From: Pseudanabaena sp.
GTDB taxonomy: Bacteria; Cyanobacteriota; Cyanobacteriia; Pseudanabaenales; Pseudanabaenaceae
Direction: 5' to 3'
Assembly (NCBI GenBank): GCA_003249015.1
Contig: QBLS01000005.1
Location: forward strand, 1 to 64,000
Length of the DNA: 64,000 nt
Shown: in pieces, positions 18,426 to 26,231 of the stretch
Layout: the number at the start of each line of letters is the position of its first letter
How positions within the stretch are numbered: the stretch's first letter is position 1
Notes under the pieces: generated by a model
Seen by the model: only the letters and a program-made list of their open reading frames with translations
Told to the model about the DNA's origin: nothing
The model's database searches: none
Translations under genes and position numbers: made by a program

Positions 18426-18955
18426 CAGTAGCACCAGTTTTAAAAACTGCAATTGATTCTAAAAATAATCACAACCTTGAGAAAATTATTCCTGTGATTA
18501 CACAAGCACTTATTGGTGAAACCTGTAATCAAATTTCCTTTAGCTATGGCGATGAATTAAAGTTGCACTTTGGGGAGATGACTCCTTATGAGCATCCTAA
18601 ATTAGCGCATTTGCTCAAAGGTAGTTGGCGTTTTGGGGCGAGGGCTACGCCTTGTACGGTGAAGCATCAGGGGCAGATTTTGGTGGTTACATCGGAGGCG
18701 GATACGGATGAACAGACGGCGATCGCTAAGGAAATTGTGAAACAATTGGAGCATAAGAAATTACTGGATCTGACGGTTGAGGCGGAGACGATTCGGTTGA
18801 CGTTGAGTTTTGAAGATGACTATCAGTTGATTTTAGATCCAGATTTAGAAGATGATTCGGGGCTAGCTCATTGGGAACTATTTATGCCAACTGAGCAGAT
18901 TTTGGCGATCGGTCCTGGCTATTTTTGGTCTTGCAAATCTATTTATGAGCCTTAG
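18422..18955 (+). CDS. Unknown 177-residue acidic protein, copy 1 of the duplicated module
   Basis: I do not recognise the family. The 177-residue chain has no signal peptide or membrane segment. A variable N-terminus (about 1-22) is followed by a strongly conserved body: ITQALIGETC, FSYGDELKLHFGEMTPYEHPKLAHLL, KGSWRFGARATP, LVVTSEADTDEQTAIAKEIV, and a beta-rich acidic end with IRLTLSFEDDYQLIL, HWELFMPTEQ and IGPGYFWSCK. The conserved body matches copy 2 (19233-19760) in all but about 16 of 154 positions. The final Asp-Gly/Trp-rich strands resemble small immunity-like proteins; that is only an impression. It is coupled by a four-base overlap to the preceding small gene and lies inside the hsd locus. 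Confidence 0.75.
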   Translation: MTVAPVLKTAIDSKNNHNLEKIIPVITQALIGETCNQISFSYGDELKLHFGEMTPYEHPKLAHLLKGSWRFGARATPCTVKHQGQILVVTSEADTDEQTAIAKEIVKQLEHKKLLDLTVEAETIRLTLSFEDDYQLILDPDLEDDSGLAHWELFMPTEQILAIGPGYFWSCKSIYEP

Positions 18956-19021
18956 TTAAATCCAATTATTTTGTGATTTTTACCATGCTACACTTCAGTT
19001 GGTTCTAGCTTATATACATTA

Positions 19022-19219
19022 ATGGGTAAGAAAAGAGATCTTAAACAGATCGATGCAATCGCTAGAGAATTTGATATGTCACCACCAGTTAGAAAAGCTT
19101 TTGGCAAATTTATTGAAAAAGAAAAAGCCAATGGTGATATTGGAACATTAAACGATAGAGGCGATTTTACTTGGGAAGAACTGCAACGGAAAGCTGAAGA
19201 ATTTTTAAAGCGGTTTTAA
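19022..19219 (+). CDS. Small charged protein, copy 2 of the duplicated module
   Basis: A 65-residue paralogue of the protein at 18222, opening with the identical 14 residues MGKKRDLKQIDAIA and then diverging (FDMSPPVRKAFGKFIEKEK...). The same helical pattern and the FT-W/Y-xEL..KAxEFL ending are kept. Overall about 36 of 65 positions match copy 1, far less than the about 90% identity of the neighbouring larger protein. It is followed 13 bases later by its partner, with GGGAGTTAAAAAA before the ATG as a ribosome site. The gap from the previous gene is 66 bases. Confidence 0.7.
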   Translation: MGKKRDLKQIDAIAREFDMSPPVRKAFGKFIEKEKANGDIGTLNDRGDFTWEELQRKAEEFLKRF

Positions 19220-19232
19220 GGGAGTTAAAAAA

Positions 19233-19760
19233 ATGATAACAACATCTTTCAAAGACGCAAAGCTAAATATTAAGCCGAGTCTTGACAAAATTATTCCTAG
19301 TATTACCCAACCCATGATTGGTGAAACTTGTCATCAGGTTTCCTTTAGTTATGGCGATGAGTTGGAATTAGATTTTGGTGAAATGACTCCTTATGAGCAT
19401 CCCAAATTAGCCCATTTATTAAAGGGTAGTTGGCGATTTGGGGCAAGGGCTACGCCTTGGACGGTGAAGCATCAGGGGCAGATTTTGGTGGTGACTGCGG
19501 AAGCGGATACGGATGAACAGACAGCGATCGCTAAGGAAATAGTTAAGCAATTAGAGCAGAAGAAATTACTAGATCTGACGATTGAGGCGGATACGATTCG
19601 GTTAACTTTAAGTTTTGAGGATGGCTATCAGTTGATTTTAGAACCAGATCTGGAGGATGATTCGGGACTTGCACATTGGGAGCTATTTATGCCCACTGAG
19701 CAGGTTTTAGCGATCGGTCCTGGCTATTTTTGGTCTTGTAAATCAATCCATGAGCCTTAG
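19233..19760 (+). CDS. Unknown 175-residue acidic protein, copy 2 of the duplicated module
   Basis: A paralogue of the protein at 18422-18955 with the same body. Differences are scattered and mostly conservative (for example ATPC to ATPW, IYEP to IHEP). The N-terminal 22 residues differ freely. Reading frame and length are intact, and the nucleotide sequence also stays close to copy 1, so the duplication is recent or is kept alike by gene conversion. It is the last gene before hsdM, separated by a repeat (19784-19868). Function unknown. Its position inside the restriction locus suggests, but does not prove, a defence-related role. Confidence 0.75.
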   Translation: MITTSFKDAKLNIKPSLDKIIPSITQPMIGETCHQVSFSYGDELELDFGEMTPYEHPKLAHLLKGSWRFGARATPWTVKHQGQILVVTAEADTDEQTAIAKEIVKQLEQKKLLDLTIEADTIRLTLSFEDGYQLILEPDLEDDSGLAHWELFMPTEQVLAIGPGYFWSCKSIHEP

Positions 19761-19783
19761 TACCTGTCTGCGTTTAGAGGTTT

Positions 19784-19868
19784 AGATCCCCCCCAGCCCC
19801 CCTTGTAAAGGGGGGAGAATTAATTAATCATCTTCTTCCCCCTTTTTAAGGGGGATTGAGGGGGATCT
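19784..19868. repeat. GATCCCCC..GGGGGATCT dispersed hairpin element
   Basis: An 85-base element with terminal inverted AGATCC/GGATCT ends, internal CCCCCCTTGTAAAGGGGGG and CCCCCTTTTTAAGGGGG hairpins, and an AT-rich centre (TTAATTAATCA). It has the look of the C/G-run MITE-like repeats common in cyanobacterial genomes. Confidence 0.75.
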
Positions 19869-19922
19869 CTGAGTTTTTCTTACGCTTTTACCGTAAAGTG
19901 ATTAATCCAGCAGTGCGATCAA

Positions 19923-21367
19923 ATGACTATGAAAAATCTCGGCGGTAATATTAAATCTCTGCGTAACTTTATGCGGAAAGATGCGGGTGTGTCGGGGGAT
20001 GGACAACGCATTGAGCAGTTGGGCTGGTTGTTGTTCTTGAAAATCCTTGATGCTAGCGATCGCGAGTTGGAGCTACTCAAGGATGATTTTGTGTCGGTGG
20101 TTCCTGAACCTTTGCGCTGGGCTACTTGGGCGACAGATAAGGAGGGGATGACAGGGGACGCATTGCAGAAGTTTATCGATCAGGAATTATTTCCGACTTT
20201 AAGAAATCTCGATCTGAGTACGGGTAATCAGAGGGCGCGGATTGTGCGGGAGATTTTTGAGGGTACGAATAATTACATGAAAAATGGAACGATTATTCGG
20301 CAGGTGTTGAATAGTCTCAATGAAATAGATTTTGAGAATTCGGAAGATCGGCATTTATTTGGGGATATTTACGAGACGATTTTACAGGAGCTTCAGTCGG
20401 CGGGAGCTTATGGGGAGTTTTATACGCCGCGTGCGCTGACGGAATTTATGACGGAGATGGTGAATCCGCAGTTGGGTGAGAAGGTGCTTGATCCTGCCTG
20501 TGGGACGGGTGGTTTTTTGACCTGTGCGATTAATCATTTGCGATCACAGGGTATCGATCAGGTGAAGGATCTGGAAACTTTGGAGCAGACGATTAGGGGG
20601 ATGGAGTTTAAGCCGTTGCCGTTTATGTTGGCGGTGACGAATTTGTTTTTGCATGAGATTGAGGTTCCGAATATTGAGTATACGGATAGTCTGAATCGGG
20701 AATATACGAGTATTACGGAGGCGGATCGGGTGGATGTGATCCTTGCTAATCCGCCGTTTGGGGCTTCGGTGACGGATGGGGTACAGGATAATTTTCCGTT
20801 GAGTTATCGGACTACGGAAAGTGCAGATTTGTTTTTGTTGTTGATGGTGCGTTATTTGCGCGATCGCGGTCGTGCGGCGATCGTGTTGCCTGATGGTTCT
20901 TTGACTGGTGATGGTGTGAAGGCGAGGATTCGTCAGCATTTGTTGGAGTCTTGCAATCTGCATACGATTGTGCGTTTACCAAATTCTGTGTTTCAGCCTT
21001 ATGCTTCGGTGGCGACTAATTTGTTGTTCTTTACGAAGGGTAAGCGGACTGAGGATGTTTGGTTTGGTATTGGGAGCATCGTTTGCCTGTTGGGGTGAAG
21101 GCGTATTCTAAGACGAAGCCGATTATGAAGGGTGAGTTTCAGTCGTTGCGCGATTGGTGGGGAAATCGTGAAGAGGGTGAGCAGGCTTGGCGGGTGAGTT
21201 TTGCGGATTTGGAGAAGAATGGGTTTAATCTTGATGTGAAAAATCCTCATGTGGTGGAGGTGGAACGGGGTTATAGTTCGGTTGAGTTGTTAGGGATGTT
21301 GCATGATTCTTTTAAAAAGAGTGATGAGCTTTTAGAACTATTAAAAAAGGAAGGGGTCAATGGATAA
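19923..21367 (+). pseudogene. hsdM: Type I restriction M subunit, frameshifted by a 5-bp duplication
   Basis: The N6-adenine methyltransferase subunit. Frame 1 (19923-21098) encodes 391 residues with an N-terminal helical domain, the SAM site DPACGTGGFLT near residue 191, and the catalytic NPPFG near residue 276. It runs out after TEDVWFGIGS into 11 unrelated residues. The C-terminal part resumes in another frame (WYWEHRLPVGVKAYSKTKPI to KKEGVNG, stop at 21367). Removing one copy of the GTTTG GTTTG tandem at 21057-21066 restores EDVWYWEHRLPVGVK and a 479-residue protein, a normal HsdM length. The full stop overlaps the hsdS ATG. This may be a true inactivation, a switchable repeat or a sequencing error. 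Confidence 0.88.
21057..21066 (+). repeat. 5-bp tandem duplication (GTTTG x2) breaking hsdM
   Basis: GTTTGGTTTG read within GATGTTTGGTTTGGTATTGG. One copy fewer gives an uninterrupted hsdM frame with a good family match across the junction. Confidence 0.85.
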
Positions 21368-22868
21368 AACTTTAAATTTTCAATTTCGCAAACTGACATT
21401 TATTAAAACTGATAGCGAAGAATTAAATCAGTTAGAAAATACAACCCTGATGAGGGCTGTTTTTAATGAATATAAACAGGTATTTCCACTCAAAAAAGCT
21501 TTATCAAAGACACAATACGGTTTTACGGCTTCAGCCCAAGAATCAGGGAATTGTAGATTATTAAGAATCACCGACATTAAAGAGGATGGTATTAATTGGG
21601 CTACAGTGCCTTTTTGCGATTGTGACGAGATCGAAAAATATAGATTAGATGAAAAAGATATATTGATCGCTCGAACAGGCGGAACTACTGGGAAAACTAC
21701 ATTAATTCAAAACATAGAAGAAAATAGTGTTTTTGCAAGTTACTTAATCCGTCTTTCTGTAGCCGACAATTATAATCCTGAATATATTTATTTATTTTTA
21801 AATTCATATTTATTCTGGAATCAGATTCTTGAATTAAAAAATGGAACCGCACAGCCTAATGTAAATGCGGTAAAAATGACAACCATTTTATTCCCTTCAT
21901 GTCCTAAAGAAATTCAGGATGAAATTGTAGAGTATAAAAAAAATAAAGTTATAACAAATTCTATTTTAAAACAAGCTGAGTCTGATTTTCAAAATATTAA
22001 TCTTGTTCATCAGAATTTAAAATTGATTCTTAGTGAAAATGACAAGCAAACAAATATAGTTTCTCGGTTGAAACAGGCGATTTTGCAGGAGGCGATCGCA
22101 GGTCAACTTACTACTGAATGGCGCACCGAAAACCCAATGCAAAAGGGAAATCCAGACACCGATGCCGCCGCACTTCTCGCCAAAATCAAAGCCGAAAAAC
22201 AACGGTTAATTACTGATGGTAAGCTCAAAAAAGAAAAACCTCTTGCTGAAATAGCGATCGATGAAATTCCATTTTCTATTCCTGATAATTGGATTTGGTG
22301 TCGATTGGGAGAAATATGTTTAAAAATACATTACGGATTTAATGCTTCTGCAAAGCTAAATACAACAGGTGTTAGACTTTTGAGAATCACAGACATACAA
22401 AATAATAAAGTTGATTGGAAAAGTGTTCCCAGTTGTGATTATTGTGAAGCAGATTTGGGTAGATATTTATTAAACAATAATGATATTGTTATCGCTCGAA
22501 CTGGAGGAACAATTGGTAAAACATTTTTAGTTGAAAATATCTCAGAGAAATCACTTTTTGCGTCTTATTTGATACGAGCTATACCGTCAACAGTAATATC
22601 AGCTTATTTCCTAAAATCATTTATGGAATGTCCTCTTTATTGGAAGCAACTTTATGATGCTGCATGGGGTTCTGGACAACCTAATGTAAACGCAACATCA
22701 CTTACAAACCTTTATATTCCCCTTCCTCCTCTTGCCGAACAAAAAGAGATAGTCGAAAAAGTCGATCGCTTAATGAACATCATCGATCGCCTAGAACAAC
22801 AAATCAAACACCGCAAACAACTCGCCGAAAACCTCATGCAAACCGTCCTCCGCGAAGCCTTTGAATAG
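21360..22868 (+). CDS. hsdS: Type I restriction specificity subunit
   Basis: A 502-residue DNA-recognition subunit with two target-recognition domains (about 35-200 and 295-450) and conserved helical spacers. The first spacer is near SRLKQAILQEAIAGQLT (about 235-255). The second is the C-terminal KVDRLMNIIDRLEQQIKHRK...NLMQTVLREAFE. The two target domains are unusually alike: both contain YGF-ASA, RLLRITDI, IARTGGT-GKT and FASYLIR. Similar half-site domains would be expected to read similar half-sites, that is a nearly palindromic target. The start ATG overlaps the stop of the intact-length hsdM frame (ATGGATAA), showing translational coupling. A copy of its 3' end recurs downstream. Confidence 0.92.
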   Translation: MDKTLNFQFRKLTFIKTDSEELNQLENTTLMRAVFNEYKQVFPLKKALSKTQYGFTASAQESGNCRLLRITDIKEDGINWATVPFCDCDEIEKYRLDEKDILIARTGGTTGKTTLIQNIEENSVFASYLIRLSVADNYNPEYIYLFLNSYLFWNQILELKNGTAQPNVNAVKMTTILFPSCPKEIQDEIVEYKKNKVITNSILKQAESDFQNINLVHQNLKLILSENDKQTNIVSRLKQAILQEAIAGQLTTEWRTENPMQKGNPDTDAAALLAKIKAEKQRLITDGKLKKEKPLAEIAIDEIPFSIPDNWIWCRLGEICLKIHYGFNASAKLNTTGVRLLRITDIQNNKVDWKSVPSCDYCEADLGRYLLNNNDIVIARTGGTIGKTFLVENISEKSLFASYLIRAIPSTVISAYFLKSFMECPLYWKQLYDAAWGSGQPNVNATSLTNLYIPLPPLAEQKEIVEKVDRLMNIIDRLEQQIKHRKQLAENLMQTVLREAFE

Positions 22869-23328
22869 GATTTTTTGGTAATAGAATGTAGGGGCAAAGC
22901 ATTCCCGCAACCATTTGTAAATTTTCAAATCCCCTAAATACGGGAATGCTTTGCCCAAAAACTCACAACGCAGCAACAGGCGATCGCTAAAAGCAAAGAG
23001 GGTTAAGCATTTGCAGAATGATATCTCTGTGATGAGTTTAAAAATTGTCGCGCAAATGCTTAACCCCTACAGGTGGATCTCTCCTGCAAACCGTCTTCCA
23101 CGCAGCCTTTGAATAGAATTTCAATGTAGGGGCAAAGCATTCCCGCAACCATTTTAAAATTCTCAAATCCCCAAAATACGGGAATGCTTTGCCCAACACC
23201 TCACAACGCAGCAACAGGCGAACGCTAAAAGCAAAGAGGGTTAAGCATTTGCGTAATAATATCTCGGCGATAAATATATAAATTGTGGCGCAAATGCTTA
23301 ACCCCTACAGGCGATCGCATTTTGGGTA
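22833..23328. repeat. Tandem 248-bp duplication including the hsdS 3' end
   Basis: Unit A (22833-23080) begins with the last 36 bases of hsdS. Unit B starts at 23081 with the same 36 bases (four mismatches, stop codon included) and follows A along its length. Each unit has two hairpins: GGGCAAAGCATTCCCG / CGGGAATGCTTTGCCC and GGGTTAAGCATTTGC / GCAAATGCTTAACCC. Unit B ends near CAGGCGATCGC, inside the 3' part of the DUF2442 gene. The stretch holds no separate gene. Confidence 0.85.
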
Positions 23329-23600
23329 AACAATTCGCTATCCACATCCGTACACACAACACCATTATTCCAAAGTTCATACTCACTAATATCAATATCC
23401 TCATTCCAAACTAAACCATAACCACCAGCCTCAACCCTAAAGTTTTTTAAAAAACTAGGATTTTTTAAAGCTGCAAACATTTCTTTCTCTAACAATCTGG
23501 AAATATCATATTTTTTGATTGCCTTATCACTAAACTCAATTAACAAAGTGCGATCGCCAACAGCCTTAGCAGAAATAATTTTAGGAGGTTTCATAGACAT
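23298..23600 (-). CDS. DUF2442 protein
   Basis: A 100-residue protein from ATG 23600 (a GTG at 23603 and an ATG at 23594 are alternatives). DUF2442 features are visible: PPKIISAKAVGDRTLLIEFSD, YDISRLLE, and the Trp-rich turn VWNEDIDISEYELWNNG. The family has no proven biochemical activity; it is commonly found as the second gene after DUF4160 in toxin-antitoxin-like pairs. Exactly that arrangement is seen here, with the DUF4160 stop five bases before this start. Its last codons (TQNAIACRG) come from the repeat unit B, so the natural C-terminus may have been replaced. Confidence 0.82.
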   Translation of the reverse strand: MSMKPPKIISAKAVGDRTLLIEFSDKAIKKYDISRLLEKEMFAALKNPSFLKNFRVEAGGYGLVWNEDIDISEYELWNNGVVCTDVDSELFTQNAIACRG

Positions 23601-23605
23601 CACAT

Positions 23606-23871
23606 TTACTTCAAAGGTGGCAACTTACAAAAATCTTGAGTATTCCAAATGTTTAGCAATTCATTTTGATATAGAGTAGCCCATTCTATTACTAACTTCT
23701 CAGCTCGACTTGGCAAATCGCCCTCGATAATCTTCAGAGACTCGATCCCAATCAAAGCATTAAACTCACCATAAATCGCGTGAAAATGTGGTGGTGAATG
23801 ATCTCCAAAAAATATTTTACTCCAAAAAATATTTTAATAGTTATTCCATAAAATCTTGTAACTTCTGGCGT
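23606..23871 (-). pseudogene. DUF4160 gene broken by a 17-bp tandem duplication
   Basis: Read on the minus strand, the 3' part encodes GDHSPPHFHAIYGEF, IGIESLKIIEGDLPSRA and WATLYQNELLNIW, diagnostic of DUF4160. An exact 17-bp duplication (23803-23836) shifts the frame. Removing one copy gives a continuous 82-codon gene starting PEVTRFYGITIKIFFGDH. The expected initiator ATG is ACG at 23869-23871. The gene is therefore probably dead. Its partner DUF2442 is intact just downstream. Confidence 0.8.
23803..23836. repeat. Exact 17-bp tandem duplication
   Basis: CTCCAAAAAATATTTTA occurs twice in direct succession. 17 is not a multiple of three, so it frameshifts the DUF4160 gene. Confidence 0.9.
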
Positions 23872-23924
23872 ACAGCTATTCCAGTTATTTTATACATTTT
23901 AAAAAGATATCCAAAGCAAAACGT

Positions 23925-24146
23925 TTACTCATCATCTTCCAGAATCGCCTGTAATATTTCTGGAGTTAAGCCCCTTTTTTCTGCTTTATCCGCAATCTCT
24001 GCCATCACCTGACTAAGAGTTTTATTAGCCAAATCAGGTTGAAAAAACAACTTAATCATCGTGCTAAGTTGCCGTTACTTATTAGCTTGAGCCTCTCGAT
24101 AAGCTTTCGCTACTTCACTATCAACATTAATAGTAATCGTTTCCAT
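23925..24146 (-). pseudogene. Antitoxin-like small gene with a nonsense codon
   Basis: Seventy-four codons from ATG 24146: METITINVDSEVAKAYREAQ, then LSTMIKLFFQPDLANKTLSQ, AEIADKAEKRGLTPEILQ and AILEDDE. This matches a small protein type common in cyanobacteria that is usually treated as an antitoxin-like partner. Codon 24 (24076-24078) is TAA where the relatives I recall carry Gln, so a single C-to-T change explains the stop. A shorter product could restart at the internal ATG (MIKLFF). No toxin gene is visible beside it. Confidence 0.7.
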
Positions 24147-24206
24147 TTCAAACTCCTAGATTTGATATAAAACACTAATGCTCTCTTTGCTATTTTACCA
24201 TTCTCA

Positions 24207-24291
24207 CAAACAACGCGCCGCAAACCTCATGACAACCATCCTCCACGAAACGCAAAACCTCAAAATGCAGTAATAGGTGATCGCGCGAAAA
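24207..24291. repeat. Third, degenerate copy of the hsdS 3' end
   Basis: Positions 24207-24253 match the end of hsdS (CAAACAACTCGCCGAAAACC... followed by ACCATCCTCCACGAA) with several differences. The following bases echo the sequence after hsdS (CGCAGCAACAGGCGATCGC). The DUF2442/DUF4160/antitoxin-like cargo is thus flanked by hsdS-end copies. Confidence 0.7.
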
Positions 24292-24292
24292 T

Positions 24293-24320
24293 GAAGGAGC
24301 TAGATAAATCTAGCTCCTTC
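24293..24320 (-). terminator. Terminator of purH
   Basis: Stem GAAGGAGCTAGA / TCTAGCTCCTTC with a TAAA loop, 42 bases after the purH stop. It is followed on the minus strand by CATTTTCG. Confidence 0.65.
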
Positions 24321-24361
24321 GCTTATATTCCCAACTTGCAAGACGGGAGTAGCGCCACTAC

Positions 24362-25924
24362 TTAATGCAAGAAGTGACGAACTCCAGTAAGCACCATCAC
24401 TAAGCCAAGCTCATCGGCAGCCTTAATCGAATCAGCATCACGCATACTTCCTCCAGGTTGCACGATCGCCACAATTCCCGCTGCCGCTGCTGTCCGCACC
24501 GAGTCATCAAAGGGAAAGAAGCCGTCACTGGCTAAAACCGCACCCACAACCTGTTCACCTGCTTGCTCTAGAGCAATTTTGGCGGAACCGACACGATTCA
24601 TTTGTCCTGCACCAATGCCAATTGTGGTTAGGTTTTTAGTAATCGCGATCGCATTGGACTTGACGTGACGACAGATTTTCCAAGCAAAGATTAATTCTTG
24701 TAGTTGTTCGGGAGTTGGCTGCTTTTCGGTGACAACTTTCCAATCCTCAGGATTGACTTGATCATCATCAGATTTTTGGACGAGCATTCCGCCCGAGATC
24801 GTTTTGACAGTTTCAGGAGATCCATACTTGAGATCGGGGAGAACTAAAATCCGTAGATTTTGCTTTTTACCTAAAATCGCCGCCACACTTGGTACACAGG
24901 CGGGAGCAACTACACATTCTAAAAATGTTTTGGATAACTGATTGGCTGTCTCTTCATCAATAGGGCGATTGAGCGCTACAATACCGCCAAAGGCAGAAGT
25001 TGAGTCGGCGGCAAAGGCTTTTTGATAGGCTTCGGCAATGGTCGGCGCGATCGCGACACCACAGGGATTATTGTGTTTAATGATCACGGCACAGGGTTGC
25101 TCATCACCAAATTCCGCAATAATTGCGCGGGCTGCCTCAAGGTCAAGCAGGTTATTAAAGCTTAGTTCTTTTCCTTGCAATTGCTGAGCGGCTGACCAAC
25201 CTTTAGGAGTAGCGCCGACTTGATACCAAGTGGCAGGTTGATGAGGGTTTTCTCCATAGCGTAGGGGCTTAGGATTGCTGCAAAGCAATGTGTAGGAGGA
25301 AGCAATGGATGTGCTTGGTTGTACTGACTCTGCTTCAGATTGAGATTGCAAATATTCGGCGATCGCCTTGTCGTAGGACTGGGTATGTTGGAAAGCGGCG
25401 ATCGCCAATCTTTTGCGAAACTCAAGGGTGGTCTCACCATTGTTAGCTTTCAACTCTGCGAGAAGTTCTGGATATTGACTAGGACTGGATAAAATCGCGA
25501 CATGGGCATAGTTCTTAGCAGAGGCACGAATCATCGCGGGACCACCAATATCAATATTTTCGATCGCATCTTCGAGGGAGACATCAGGCTTAGCGATCGC
25601 TTCTGTAAAGGGGTAGAGATTCACCACCACAATTTTGATGGGTTGAATCTGATTGTCTACCAAATCTTGTTGATGCTCTGGCAGTTCCAGTCTCGCTAGG
25701 ATACCGCCATGAATACGAGGGTGCAAAGTCTTAACTCGCCCACCCAAGATTTCGGGTGCGCCTGTGTAGTCGGATACTTTTGTGACTTCTAGTTCAGCCG
25801 CCTTGATTGCCTTGGCAGTTCCACCACTACTAATTAGTTGGAAATTGTAAGTAGTTGATAGCTCACGGGCAAGGTCGAGCAGTCCTGTTTTGTCAGAGAC
25901 ACTCAAAAGGGCAAGGGGCTTCAT
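24362..25924 (-). CDS. purH: Bifunctional AICAR transformylase / IMP cyclohydrolase
   Basis: Catalyses the last two steps of purine synthesis, AICAR to FAICAR (10-formyl-THF) and then to IMP. The 520-residue protein has the N-terminal MGS-like IMP cyclohydrolase domain (ALLSVSDKTGLLDLAREL, ISSGGTAKAIKAA, GGRVKTLHPRIHGGIL). The AICARFT domain (about 200-520) shows RYGENPHQPA, AVIIKHNNPCGVA, the ECVVAPACVP segment, and the C-terminal SDGFFPFDDSVRTAAAAG and TGVRHFLH. The start at MKPLALLSVSDKTG is unambiguous. It is a single gene with its own terminator. Confidence 0.97.
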   Translation of the reverse strand: MKPLALLSVSDKTGLLDLARELSTTYNFQLISSGGTAKAIKAAELEVTKVSDYTGAPEILGGRVKTLHPRIHGGILARLELPEHQQDLVDNQIQPIKIVVVNLYPFTEAIAKPDVSLEDAIENIDIGGPAMIRASAKNYAHVAILSSPSQYPELLAELKANNGETTLEFRKRLAIAAFQHTQSYDKAIAEYLQSQSEAESVQPSTSIASSYTLLCSNPKPLRYGENPHQPATWYQVGATPKGWSAAQQLQGKELSFNNLLDLEAARAIIAEFGDEQPCAVIIKHNNPCGVAIAPTIAEAYQKAFAADSTSAFGGIVALNRPIDEETANQLSKTFLECVVAPACVPSVAAILGKKQNLRILVLPDLKYGSPETVKTISGGMLVQKSDDDQVNPEDWKVVTEKQPTPEQLQELIFAWKICRHVKSNAIAITKNLTTIGIGAGQMNRVGSAKIALEQAGEQVVGAVLASDGFFPFDDSVRTAAAAGIVAIVQPGGSMRDADSIKAADELGLVMVLTGVRHFLH

Positions 25925-26231
25925 AGGTCACTCAATCATTAATTGCTAAGTCATCTTATACCAAATAAAGAAATGGCATAGCCATTTCTTTATCTAAAAA
26001 CCCATACTGGGTTTGATTTTCAATTCAAAAAAGTGTAGTCACACTTTTTTGAATTGGCATTACAGCAATTTTGAAAGCGTTGCTTTGCAACGCTTTCAAA
26101 ATCATTCTTGGTTCAATCAAAAGCTGGTGCGTCCGCGAAGCGGGCGCATCAGCTTTTAATTATGCTCAATCACTTAGCACTCCTTCAACTTTTGTTATTC
26201 TTAGGTAAGTCTTCCAACAACATTTATTTCA
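25925..26231. repeat. Composite mosaic of palindromes between purH and trpB
   Basis: In order: AAAGAAATGGC-ATA-GCCATTTCTTT, a spacer (CATACTGGGTTTGATTTTCA), AAAAAAGTGTAGTCACACTTTTTT, TTTTGAAAGCGTTGCTTTGC..., and the stem CTGGTGCG..CGCATCAG. The first three modules recur in the same order at 29614-29715 and, degenerate, near 32880-32985. An inverted copy is at about 42515-42605. No gene is seen. The trpB promoter should lie in the last 70 bases. Confidence 0.75.
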
